DNA of 32,782 bases from Pyricularia pennisetigena. Lineage: Eukaryota > Ascomycota > Sordariomycetes > Magnaporthales > Pyriculariaceae. The notes beneath the pieces are model-generated. The model did no database searches. It worked only from the letters and a program-made list of their open reading frames with translations, and had not been told where the DNA came from. The first letter of the stretch is position 1, and every line of letters begins with the position of its first letter. Positions 9,857-20,774 of this stretch are shown here, piece after piece. The DNA is taken from the NCBI RefSeq assembly GCF_004337985.1, contig NC_043741.1, forward strand, positions 40,692 through 73,473. Reading direction: 5' to 3'. The position numbers were made by a program, and so were the translations under genes.

Positions 9857-12076
9857 GTTGATGGAATTTGATGGAAATCTTGCAATGTGCACTGGGAGAC
9901 GAGATGGAGTTGCCTTTGGAGCGTTTGTGTTTGTGGTTTGTGGTTTGTTTGTGTATACAGCAGACCGGATTCCCCAGACGAGGGCATTGGCGACATCTTA
10001 ATATAACGCGACAGGTCTGGCCGCCTGCCGAGGTTAAGCTTAGGCTACGTTGGAAGAAACGTCAAGATTTACGTCGTGGTGACTCTTAATGATGCAGCTC
10101 GGGGCTCGGGCACTAAAAGACCGTGCAATGTTTGAGATTATTTTGGGTCCCATGCCATATTCAAGACGACAGCTACTAGCGACGGTAATAAGATCTTGGC
10201 GCTTGCGTCGTGCCATATATATGCAGCTCTGGGACTCAAAAATCATCTTGTCTAATTGAGAATGAGCCCGGGAGCCGCCTGCAGAACAAGGCAACAGACC
10301 AACATAAGTTGAATCCGGAACAGCACGCGTACACAAACCGAGGAAACATTATCCATAGATGTTTTCTCGTCGTTTCTCATCTCTTCTCGTACTTTTCTGT
10401 TCTTTGGTGTCAAAGGTAACCTGGACGCTCAACAAACATTTCCCATTATTGCCACTCCAACATCTGTTGTTATTGTATGGATTTGAAGTCAGGCTTAGTC
10501 ATGAAAACTGATTCCCAAAAATACAACTTGCGCGCCTCCCGCGTTTGTGCATGCGCTCTTCCGATCGAGATTCTCATGATGCAATGCGCAATATCCGAGG
10601 TCCAGTTGATGGGCTACGGGGCCACGTGTACAACGCTGAGCTTCTACTGCCGTGTGTTCCAGCAATACAGAGAGAATGGTGTTTCCCAATCTTTCGCAGC
10701 AGCTCCAGAGATCCGAAACCTTTCCGAGTCTGCCATGCGCGCCTGCCGTCATGGGTACTAGGCTACTGGTTGCGTTTATATAATCCACATTAGGCTGGGC
10801 CAGATGGGTCGGTCAACGATTACCGATGACGTGAGGCCCGTGCCGCGTCTCACACTGCTGCTAGATCAATAATCAGAGTCTGCGTTTAGTGCTGTCAAAA
10901 ATAATGTATGCTTCTATGATTTCTTGTAAATAGCATTCAGGCGAAAAGCCAAGCTCAATTTTGTCTTGTCTATAGCAAGCAGGTGTTTAGTGACAAACTG
11001 ACAATCGCTGGGACAGCAAAAGAAGGAAGCAACTTTCGAACTCATTGTCGGCAAAGGACTGGGAGAGCAGCCTTGAATTGCCCATAGCCTGCATCCCTTG
11101 GAGTTGATATCCTGCAGTGCGTTGCGGTGGTACTTGTGCACCGTGGCTTTGAGTAGTAAAGCATGGTAGTCTTGAACGTTTGGTGACGTTGACTACTGTA
11201 GTCCGAGCCCGAGATCTGCCACTTTTGACGGGGCAGCCAGCCAATATGTTTCCCTCAAATAAAAGTTTTCCAGGTCGTCTATATCGCGCATCTGCCCAAT
11301 CGCCGGCCCATAAAAAGTGGTATAACGAGATGGACTCGTGTCGCGCCCCTTGCCTGGCTCTGGAGGTATGCTCTCACGTGATCTGGGCTTTGAACATAGT
11401 TGCGGACAAGTAGCCTTATCTCGGAACATTTTCCGCCTCCAGTACGGGGCTTCCGCGCGGGGGGGAGAGGGGGATTTTGTCGTTACCCATTTGTACCTCT
11501 GACCCCGCGCGGCAAAGCTGGCAACAAGGTGCATTCCGGGCATGACGCCCGTCCGCTTCCAGCGCAAGAGCAGCTGAGTCGGGTGATTGGCTGGCTTCTT
11601 TTTTTCAATGCAAAGCAGGCTTCTGGACGCACTTCGGACTCAGTTCCCGTCCGCTTTCGGCGCAAAGGCAGATTAGTCGATTGATTGGCTGTCTTTTTTC
11701 TCCATCAACGCCCCCAGATAAAAAAAAAAGTTTCGAATCTGGGATTTGATCATGTCAATCTTATCGGTCCCAACGAGCTTATCACCACTCCGCTATCGAT
11801 CTGGGATGGATGGTGGGTAACTGGTTCTCATTTGCCAAGGAATCGAAGCAGGGGACTGCGCTTGAGCTCTCCATGGCAGATTGTAGAGTATTGATAAACC
11901 AACATTCTATTCCGACTTGAGTTGTTAAGGACGACGCTCAGCTTAATCTTGCAATTCGACCAAGAGAATTGAATAGTGAACAAACATTGAGCCTTCAACT
12001 TTGGCGGTATCAGCACACCACCTGCTGTTGTGACCCACAGTGACTGTCACTGATCAGTCTCACCGGCAACAAAACC
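9857..12076. other. Long intergenic region (2.2 kb) with a degenerate tandem duplication
   Basis: I see no gene I can support. Open frames of 60-125 codons on both strands (for example 10,477-10,761 plus and 11,193-11,567 minus) show no domain, signal peptide or good splice structure. The region contains the ~98-bp duplication annotated separately, and the promoter of the copper amine oxidase at its right end. Confidence 0.5.
11512..11707. repeat. Degenerate ~98-bp direct tandem duplication (two copies)
   Basis: Copy A begins at 11,512 (gcaaagctggc) and copy B at 11,610 (gcaaagcaggc). Matching landmarks keep an offset of 98: cccgtccgctt at 11,548 and 11,646, followed by gattggct and a T-rich end in both. 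Identity looks like 70-80 percent by eye. Several differences are G:C in A against A:T in B, which would fit repeat-induced point mutation or simple decay. Each copy holds an inverted CCAAT (ATTGG). Confidence 0.6.
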
Positions 12077-14525
12077 ATGGCAGCGCATCACCCCTTCGAC
12101 CCGCTTTCAGCGGCCGAGATTGAAGCTGCGATCAGCATCGTGAAAAAGGCACACGGCGATGTCTTTTTCAACGTTGTATCCCTCCGCGAGCCGCGCAAAG
12201 CCGAAATGACGGCTTGGCTTGCGAATCCTACGGCAGTTGCCAAGCCCGTTCGTGTGGCAGATGTGGTCGTTATTGCGCCAGGAGGCAAGGTTTACGATGG
12301 GCTGGTCGATTTGTCCACCGGCTCCATTATTAGTTGGGAGCTCCTTGATGGATTGCAGCCGATTGTACGTCTTTCGAGATCAAAGACAGGTTGAGACTGA
12401 AGACTAACCATAAGAGACAGATTACGATGGAGGAGCTTATGGCTGTCGAACACGTGTGCCGCACCGATCCCAAAGTCATTGAGCAGTGCGTTCTTAGTGG
12501 CATATCCAAAGATGACATGCACAAAGTATACTGCGACCCCTGGACGATCGGCTACGATGAACGCTACGGCAGCAAGGTCCGTCTGCAGCAGGCGCTCATG
12601 TACTATCGCCCAGACGTCGATGACTGCCAGTACCAGTATCCGTTGGACTTTTGTCCCATCTACGACGCGGCAAAGCAGGAGATCATCGCCATCGACATAC
12701 CCGAGGTGCGCCGCCCGTTGAGCACCGTCGCGCCGGTCAACTACCACCCTGCTGCCGTCAACAAGGCGGGGGGATATCGAAACAACCTCAAGCCAATCAA
12801 CATCACGCAGCCAGAGGGCGTGTCCTTTAAGCTTGACGGCCGCTATATAGAGTGGCAAAACTGGAAGTTCCACATTGGCTTCAACTACCGTGAAGGCATC
12901 GTGCTCAACGATATCACCTTTAACGACAAGGGCAATGTCAGACCCGTGTTCTATAGACTATCTCTCTCGGAGATGGTTGTTCCCTAGTAAGTCCGCATTC
13001 AAAACCCCATGTTTTTGCCACGCTTGTTTTTTTTTCTTGTTCAGACTAACCGGTATTTTCAGTGGCTGCCCGGAGCGCCCTCACCAGAGGAAGCACGCGT
13101 TCGACCTCGGGGAGTACGGTGCTGGTTACATGACCAACAGCCTCGCCCTGGGATGTGACTGCAAGGGCTCTATCCACTATCTGGATGCTGACTTTCCTAC
13201 CCGGAACGGCGAGATCCGCAAGATCAAAAACGCCATTTGCATCCACGAGGAGGACGCCGGTATTCTCTTCAAACACAGCGACTTTCGGGACGATTCTACC
13301 ATTGTAACGCGGGCTAGGAAGTTGATCATCCAGCAGGTGTTTACTGCTGCAAACTACGAATATGCCGTACAGGTAAGCTTTAGCCTTTGTTCCATGTGGG
13401 CAATTTATGAATGTATTCAGAGCTCAGATGCTGACTTGTTTTGCAGTGGATTTTCCATGTGAGTCGCACCAAGCGGGAAAACCCCCTCTTCACACGCCTA
13501 TTAACCCCCTAGATAGCAAGATGGCTCGATCCAGCCTGAGATCAAGCTCACCGGCATCCTCAACACATATACCATGAACCCAGGCGAGGACACACATGGC
13601 TGGGGCACACAGGTTTATCCCGGTATGTCATGATTCCTCCTCGACCCATAAAACATTTTGAGATGACAAGGCTGCTGACTCACAAATTGCTCCAGGGGTG
13701 AATGCCCACAACCACCAGCACCTCTTCTGCCTTCGCATCGACGCCAACGTCGATGGGCCCAACAACACGGTGTTCATGTCGGACGCAGTCCCCTCGGAGG
13801 CCCCCGTGGGTAGTCCCGAGAATTTTTACGGCAACGGCTTCTACGCCAAGCGCACAAAGTTCCGCACGACGGCCGAGTCGAGAACCGACTACAACGGAGC
13901 GACGAGCCGGACCTGGGAGATCTGCAACACCAACCGTCTGCACCCGTACAGCGGCAAGCCCGCCTCTTATAAGCTCATCAGCCGAGAGGTGCCTGGCTTG
14001 TTGCCCAAGGAGGGCTCTCTGGTGTGGAAAAGAGCCGGGTTTGCAAGACATGCCGTGTGCGTGACGAAATGTAAGGCTATACCCCTTGCCGCAGAGAGAA
14101 CCGGTCAAGCTCGAATTGTTATGTTGTGACATTCTAACCATGCGCCCTCCGCTCAAGACGCCGACGACCAACTCTGGGCAGCCGGCCGCCACGTGCCTCA
14201 AACCTCGGGCGAGCCGTCTCTCGGCCTCACGGAGTGGGCGGGCGACGGAAGCCAGTCCATCGAAAACACAAACGTGGTGCTGTGGCACACGTTCGGCGTG
14301 GTGCACTTCCCATCCCCCGAGGACTTCCCCGTCATGCCCGTCGAGCCCATCACGCTGCTGCTCAAGCCCAGAAACTTCTTCCTCAACAACCCCGTCATGG
14401 ATGTTCCCCCGAGCTTTGCGAGCACGCCTAGCCAGGTCAAGGCCAACGGCGAGGGGGTGCTCAACGCTGCGGACGGCGTGAGCAAGCTGGCCTTTGATTG
14501 CTGTCGTCGCACAAGTCATTTGTAA
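12077..14525 (+). CDS. Copper amine oxidase (TPQ-dependent)
   Basis: It oxidises primary amines to aldehydes with release of ammonia and H2O2. Seven exons (12077-12364, 12421-12986, 13063-13372, 13447-13458, 13517-13622, 13696-14070, 14158-14525) encode 674 residues, normal for the family. The catalytic base is D299 in HAFDLGEYGAG. The topaquinone precursor is Y383 in NYEYAVQW. Copper ligands are H434 and H436 (NHQHLF) and H602 (VVHFPSPEDFPVMP). Exon 4 is a 12-nt microexon coding WIFH, directly after the cofactor segment, flanked by introns of 74 and 58 nt. There is no signal peptide. The C-terminus is Ser-His-Leu, fitting the PTS1 pattern, so a peroxisomal location is possible and would suit H2O2 production. 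The start context AAAACCATGGC is excellent. The product could make aromatic aldehydes from amines such as tyramine, but substrate specificity is not readable. Confidence 0.93.
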
Positions 14526-14526
14526 C

Positions 14527-14532
14527 AATAAA
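14527..14532 (+). terminator. Polyadenylation signal candidate of the copper amine oxidase gene
   Basis: An AATAAA begins two bases after the TAA stop, embedded in an A-rich stretch. It is very close to the stop, so the 3' UTR would be short or a downstream site is used instead. Confidence 0.35.
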
Positions 14533-14613
14533 ATAAAAAAAAAGGACAATGGAAGAGAGCGCAGTTATCTTGATATTTAAATCCTGTGAAAGATCGTACA
14601 GCTGTTTCCCCCC

Positions 14614-15058
14614 CTAACACAAATTGCACGCTACTGCGAGCTCGGCGGACCTCTTCGGTTTCCCCTCGTTCTCACAGCCCGTCTGCGCATTGCCGTACCC
14701 AACACAAAAAGTTATGTCGCTCCCTGCTTTCACGCAGTCATTTTTGCATCGATATCTTGTCATGTTGACGCATGCGCGTTTAAAGTTGGAGAAACGCATT
14801 TGAGTACAACGATTTGAGCTGAGTGGAATGATCCAAGTTGAGAACTGGATAATTTGACCTGCAGGGAGCTGTATGAATAAATAAATATGCACAGGCTAGA
14901 TGAGGCCGCAGTAATTGTAAATGGCCTCCTTTTATCTCGAGTCCTTGGCCTAGTGATCCAGAGGCTATAATCTCATTAGAAACTGTTTGGAGATCCAGCA
15001 ATAAAGTTGCTGCTAAGAGTAGAAGAAACGCTATGGTGAAAAGAGTACCCATTTTCAT
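14614..15058 (-). CDS. Tentative small secreted cysteine-rich protein, exon structure unresolved
   Basis: Reading leftwards from a true ATG at 15058, a strongly hydrophobic N-terminus (MKMGTLFTIAFLLLLAATLLL) looks like a signal peptide. That frame stays open to about 14,780. In a different frame, ending with a TAG at 14,614, a stretch of about 65 residues carries eight cysteines (for example CKNDCV, TFCVGYG, VACNLC), a spacing unlikely by chance. A single splice would join them. The junction that keeps phase best removes about 52 nt, with donor gtactc and acceptor acaag in the 14,756-14,810 region. A 40-nt intron further upstream is the alternative. Neither has strong consensus sites. I do not recognise the family. 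If real, it is a second candidate secreted peptide close to the 55-residue one. Confidence 0.3.
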
Positions 15059-16672
15059 CTATCTTAATATAAAAATAACCTGCGCCACTGAAAACCGGAG
15101 ATTATTCCTAGTTTATCCCTCAGGCAGGTCTTTATTCCACCTATATGCTTGCCAAATTCAATGGAGTTTGCCCAGAATGCAAAGCTGCTGGTGCCATGCC
15201 CCGGCACATACCGCGACTACACTGACAGGGCACCAGGTTACAGAACTTAGAAGCCGAGTGAGAAAGCCTCACACAATTTGCTTGCAGGGACGGCGATTGC
15301 TTGTCCTATCTTGAAAGTGGGCCTAGGCAATTGGCTTTTTTGTTACTGGCTTTTTTCTTTTTGTCATGGGTTTCTTCGTCACTGGCATAGTAGCTGGCTC
15401 GAGAATTCGTCGAGCAGTTGAGCCGGTACCGATATTGCAAGCTCTACCACGGAGCACCGGCAGGCTTTACACCTTGCGAATGCCGCCTCAACTCCTTGAC
15501 CAGGGCGTTCCTCCCGTAGACGATGTTTTCTGAGGCCGGGGAGATGGACACTGCAGTGCATTCTTTCGGACTGGTACAAGCGAGTGGACCTCCTATACCA
15601 TCCGAGTTCCGGGTGCCGCTTATCTTTGGCTTTTAGATACACTAGATCCCTTCCCATGGTACGGGATACCCTAGTTTGATACCAGGATCTTGGGTGCGGA
15701 CGTATAAGCCCTTTGCAACCAGATCTCCCATTCGCTTGCGAGTCCGACTCTCAAAGAAGATCTGGGTTGTTGTTCTTCACAGAGGTGTCCTTGGCCCGAA
15801 CCACCTTTTCAGGGTCTTGGGGGTTGGGTCACTGGCTATTCGAGCTTGATCTTAGCCGCACTAGTTCTTGTCCTTTGACGCCTTCGCAGTTCTTAACAGA
15901 GTTGAACAGGGTTACTTTGTCTCCTAACTTTGAAGACCAAAGCCCAGACTCCAGTCGTATTGAAGCAGAAGGGAGTTATGGTATGCAACAAGGTCCACTG
16001 AAACTTGGCTAATGGCACTTTTGCTCACTAGTACCGAAGCTTATTTGAACATATAAACTGAAGTTCAAGCATTACAAGGTGCTCTTTTCACCCTGCTTTC
16101 CCGACGTCCCTTCGTCACTCGTCTCGTCATTTCTTTGAATTCCGCTTACATAGCCGCCCCTCAAACAAGAGAACAGCTTTGGTCGAAACCGGGACCAGCG
16201 CCGCGTCAGGCTTTGAAAGTCTTGAGACAGCTCCTGGAGAGCTAGGCCTTGGCTAGAAGAGAGGAATGAGAATTTCATCATTAGTGAAGGTAAAACAACA
16301 TTCGCGGCGCCCAGTGTCAAAGTCGCGGCTGTTGACGAGCAAGGCTTGGTGGATGTACAGCAGATTCGGATCCAGACAAGGCTTTGTAGACGTGTCATTT
16401 GCAGCTCCAATTTGAGCACATCAGCCATCCCAACAGCTAAGAAGGATTTGGAAGTTACCATCAACGCCTATAATCAACTGTAGTTTCGTACATGGTACCA
16501 CAGGACGCTAACCCTATCGTTCAAAACGAAATCGAGGATGACACGGGGCGACACCTTTTTGATTTGATTGTTTTTACCATATATTTAGTATTTTGCATAC
16601 GCTTTCCACCGTTCCGCGCATATCCAGTCATAGACGATCCCCGTTTTTGCCAGAGACCACAACAGTCGCCGT
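15059..16672. other. Intergenic region, possible decayed element, nothing assigned
   Basis: This 1.6-kb stretch contains minus-strand open frames of 92 codons (15,379-15,657) and about 129 codons (16,072-16,461). Neither shows a motif, signal peptide or splice sites I recognise. Composition is even, unlike neighbouring AT-rich spacers, so an old pseudogene or transposon fragment is possible, but I cannot name it or find terminal repeats by eye. Confidence 0.3.
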
Positions 16673-17496
16673 CTAGACCAGCTCGTAACCGTGGCTGAAC
16701 GTCTGGTTGGCGACGTTGCACTCGAGCATGCTGGCCGACCACGCCTTGTTGTCGATGTAGCACCTGCCGGTCTGGTAGTTCTTGGAGAGGGCCCGCTGCT
16801 TGTTGAAGAAGTAGACCCTGCAGCCGGCCGTGGAGTCGCACTTGGTCTTGCAGTTGGCCACGGCCTCGGACCACATGCCGTCGTCGCCCATGACCGGGTT
16901 GACGACCTCGTAGAAGTCCGTGTAGGAGTTGTAGACGCAGGCGGGCGGTGCCTTGACCAGGTTGCGCTCGACGTAGTTCCTGACGGCGGCGGTGCCGCAT
17001 TTGCCAAACGCCGACTGGCATCCGGCGCCGCAGTAGTCGGCGGTGCCGCCGCACCAGCCGCTGGCGCTGCAGCAGTCGCCAAAGCCCGAGCCGAGGCAGG
17101 TCACGCCCGTGCCGCAGGTGGCGTCTTCGCTGACCTTGGTTCCCGAGGGGGGGCTGGCGATGTTGCAGGTGCCAAAGGCGGATTGACAACCGGATCCACA
17201 GTAGGCGTCGCCCTAGATGTGTTGGTGTTAGTGTTTGATATTTATATTTAAGAGGAAAAAAAAGAAAAAAAAAAAAAACCTTAGGTATGGTGACTATATT
17301 GTTTCTTGGGGAACTTTATGCTTACGTTTCCACAGTAGCCGTATCGCGAGCAGCAGTGGCCAAACGGGGAGCCCTGGCAGGTGTTTCCGGCCCCTCCACA
17401 GACACCGTCAGGGGAGATGGCAGGCTCGGCAGGGGCTGTAAAACCCTGGCTGACAAGGGCTAGGAGGATGCTGACGGTAGCGAACGTCTGACGCAT
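16673..17496 (-). CDS. Secreted chitin-binding protein with two hevein-type (ChtBD1) domains
   Basis: Two exons (17496-17326 and 17212-16673) encode 236 residues. The N-terminus is a signal peptide (about 1-20). Two hevein-like domains follow: residues 33-73 (CCSRYGYCGN, YCGSGCQSAFGTC) and about 90-129 (CCSASGWCGG, YCGAGCQSAFGKC), each with eight cysteines and the aromatic chitin-contact positions. The only intron cuts the first domain between CGN and GD. The last ~105 residues form a separate region with six cysteines (C149, C178, C182, C188, C208, C222) that I do not recognise, perhaps an apple/PAN-like fold. No catalytic domain is present, so it most likely binds chitin in the fungal wall or shields it from host chitinases; that role is inferred. 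The intron carries an A-rich tract (17,257-17,279). Confidence 0.88.
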
Positions 17497-18811
17497 GATT
17501 GCGGTAGGAGAGTTAAGCTGGTTAAAAGAATGTGAATTAGTTGGATTTGGGTAAAAGAGAGTGATTAGTTGGTCTGTTGCTTTAAAAAGCCACCTGTGAT
17601 TAGGAGAATGGTACTCTGTTGGAGATGGATTGAATTGTCTTGCATGCTGTCCATTTCCCTTTATGTAGTTTACCGATTCTGTATACGGAGAGCTAGCCAG
17701 GGCTGAAAACTGCTAACATTGAAGCTAAACATGCTATTTAGAGCCTGGCGATCGCGTTAGCATCAATCGAGCCTAAGCGTCGAAGCCATGGAATTCCTGG
17801 GCCCCCTGATCCCCCCTTATTTGTCGTATCGCCTAATCCGAGCGCTATAGGAGCTTGACCACAACAAACTTGCCAAGGATAAGGTTTTGCTCGGCTTGCC
17901 AGCTTTAATTCCATGGGCACTCGTGGTACCATTTATGGGCCAATGACAATTCTCCATTATACGAGACCATCCGTAAACTGAAATAACTATTACGCGCAAA
18001 ACTTTGGACAGTGCTTAGTATCACCAAGCTGAGTCGTCGCCCTACCAGTGTGGCATCATTTTTGAGCCTAGGGACGAAAAAGCCTCGGTCAGGGGTAACT
18101 TGTGCCAAGCCCGGAAAGGCAGGCAGTGACTTCACCGACAAAAACTCATGGTCCAATGAAATAAGATACTTTGACCGTGGTCGACGTCAATGCTGCCAGG
18201 GTCTGAAATCAAGGCGATCTTGAGGATGGGCAATTGGGAGTCTTTTAGGGCAGCAGCAGCAGAAGTGATTTCTGGGAAAAAAAAAAAAAAAAAAAGGCAT
18301 ACCACCCCCGCCTGATGATGGGAACTCCCTTGACGACTGACGGGTGTTGTAGCCTGCACTGTCGTCTATCTTGGACAGAATTCACAGGAAGCACTGCTAG
18401 GCGAAGATGTTCAGTTCGGCGGTACGCAGAAGCGTATGGCCGCTGAAATGGGGCCAACTATAACAATATATAAAGATAAAGAGGTCTAATAAGAGTTCTG
18501 TGAGCACTAATGATTTCTTTTTTGAAAAAAACCATCGTTGTAACTCTCCCACCAACCTTCAATACATAGCACGTAAAAATACCCACCATCTACATCGAAG
18601 CTGCTCGATTCACATCTTTCTCAACAACTCCCGTGCTGGCTGGACGGGGCCGTGCATGTATGCCGATTTTGAAGCAGCCCGTCGAAACTTTGGGCAGAGA
18701 CGATGAGCTGCCAATGAGCGAGCACGTCATGACCATATGCCGTAGTTTTTAAGGAATTTGAGTTGTCTGCGATGCCAAATGCACCATTAAGCCAGCTCTG
18801 TATGACTTGTC
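17497..18811. other. Intergenic region without a supported gene
   Basis: This 1.3-kb stretch upstream of the chitin-binding protein gene includes its promoter and an A-tract of about 18 bases at 18,278-18,296. Short open frames on both strands have no recognisable features. Confidence 0.45.
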
Positions 18812-19201
18812 TTATCCCTCGGCATACAAATTAATCGTCATCACTTTCATTTCTTTGTCAATCCATTCTGGAAAGGTAAAGAGCGCGAACAACTTTCGTA
18901 TACCTCGGTTGAAAGCACTGACTGTGGCAGCGGCCCTTGATGTTAAGGTCTTTACGTTCTGCTTTATCTGCTCCAAAGTGTTCCCGCTGAGAATGATGGC
19001 ATCTCCCATCGCCCCTTCTATAAACCGTGCTGGCTCGTACCCTTTCTCGCGACAGATGGGCTGAATCTCTCCAATGTCAGCAGGCGTGTAAGTTGCGCAA
19101 CACCCAACCCTCGAATGTGGCCTTGTCGAAAGGGACCATAAGCCTTTGCCGACTAATAATCGCTTTTCTTCGACAATGGCTGTTACGAAAGGCCATGTCA
19201 T
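18812..19201 (-). pseudogene. Aldo-keto reductase (AKR7-like) remnant
   Basis: The minus-strand reading has YTPADIGEI followed by ICREKGY, which resembles the AKR segment after the IGVSNYT motif. About ten residues later comes GDAIILSGNTLEQIKQNVKTL, resembling the C-terminal NADP-binding part (GDAVILGASSxEQLxxN). In a normal enzyme roughly 100 residues separate these, so an internal deletion is implied. Just upstream, HIRGLGVAQLT appears in another frame, matching the residues expected before YTPAD, so a frameshift lies near 19,085-19,110. The N-terminal barrel with the catalytic Tyr is absent. I read this as a decayed gene rather than a working protein. The family assignment rests on two short motifs. 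Confidence 0.45.
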
Positions 19202-19794
19202 GTGGGATGAAGTTATACTGCCTGAATTGACTCCAAGTTGAAATCAAGTTGTACCATAAGATGCGCTCATGACACGGTCAGGCATTTGAACAGGTTGATG
19301 ACAAGGTTTTCTCCTTGCGCATCTGAGTCCATCGGGTCTTTGTTATTATCAAAGGTGGCAATTTTGTTTTCACAGAGGCTTTATATGTTTACCATGCTAG
19401 GATTAAATGCTGGGTGAGACGGCATTATTCAACACAATGTGTCGATAGACAGTTTGGTACAGATTCCTTCAAGTCGGAGAGGGGATATCAGATTCAGCAA
19501 CACCAGAAAGGTGACGATCGACCGCGATAACAGATAGTACCAGACTTGATTCAATGACGCCATACGGGATCGTGCGGAGGTTGCATATTTTCATCTTGGC
19601 AACCGTTGGTTTTTGCTGGGTTCGTGCGGAGAAGGTCGGTATCGGCCTTCTGTTTCGGGAACTTTGGAGATGTGCCAAGATACCTTCGCTCTTGGTATAA
19701 GATAGATACCTGCTGCTTGTTGTTGAGCTCGTGTCCCATGGGAAGCTGTTCCCATCAGTCTCTCTGAACCATCATCAGTCTCCAAGTTGGCAAG
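19202..19794. other. Intergenic region / promoter of the M14 carboxypeptidase gene
   Basis: 593 bp without a supported gene. A TATAAGAT at 19,696-19,703 lies about 95 bp upstream of the carboxypeptidase ATG and is the best promoter candidate. Confidence 0.45.
19696..19703 (+). promoter_or_regulatory. TATA box candidate of the carboxypeptidase gene
   Basis: TATAAGAT about 95 bp before the ATG, a normal distance for a filamentous fungal promoter with a leader of some 60 nt. Confidence 0.35.
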
Positions 19795-20676
19795 ATGGTC
19801 GCTCGATCGTCCCGTTTATGCTCGCTCGCTGCCTTGGCAGGCAACATCCTTCCTCGTGTTGCTGCACAATCAGGAGGGATCCAGACCGGCTTGAGCTATG
19901 GAAGCAATTGGGTGCCTGTGACCAGGGACTCTGATCTTGTGGCGCAAAACTTCCCAGACGTCGACATCGAGCTCCTGTCTCCGGCCTTTCTCAACCCCGA
20001 GGGCAGAGAAAGTGGCTTTGCCAATGGCACTTCTGGTCCGACGAGTCTGGCTGTAATGGGTAAGCAAGCTTGAATCGTTCCATAGGTTGTTCATTGATCA
20101 GTCGTGATAAACAAAAGAAGAAAAAAAAAAAGAAAAAAAAAAAAAAAAACATACTCAAATGGTTTCCTGCAGACAACTTCCTCCGAACCCTTGCCATTCG
20201 CAACGAATGGATGACGTATGAATCGGTAGACTTCCTCTCCGAGGAGGGCCGGAACCTGCCCTACGTCTACCTGTCCCTGCCGAACCCCAGCAACGAGCCC
20301 AGGCTGCGCGTCTACATGCAGGCTGCCATCCACGGCAACGAGCCGTCGGCCGACGAAGCCGGGCTGGCGTTCCTGGGCAAGATGGACGCCAACCAGACGT
20401 GGGCGCGGTCGGTGCTCGAGAAGATGGACATCCGGATGCTGCCGCGCTACAACGTGGACGGGGTTGCTTATTTCCAGCGCCAGCTCGCCAGCAACCTGGA
20501 TCCGAACCGTGAGCATATCAAGCTCATGAAGCAGCAGTCGAGGGATATCAAGCGGCGGCTGACGTCGTTTGACCCACACATTGCCATTGACCTGCGTAAG
20601 TTGCCAAGTTAGCAAACAGTCAATGGCGCTGGTTGCGACGAGTGCCCTCATGTTTAGTTACTAGCAGTAGTATACG

Positions 20677-20774
<98 letters not shown>

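Noticed and set aside
10477..10761. 94-codon open frame beginning with ATG
   Set aside because: It overlaps another open frame on the opposite strand and has no domain, signal peptide or splice context.
13680..14549. 289-codon minus-strand open frame
   Set aside because: It is antisense to amine oxidase exons 6-7, which contain the copper ligands in the sense frame.
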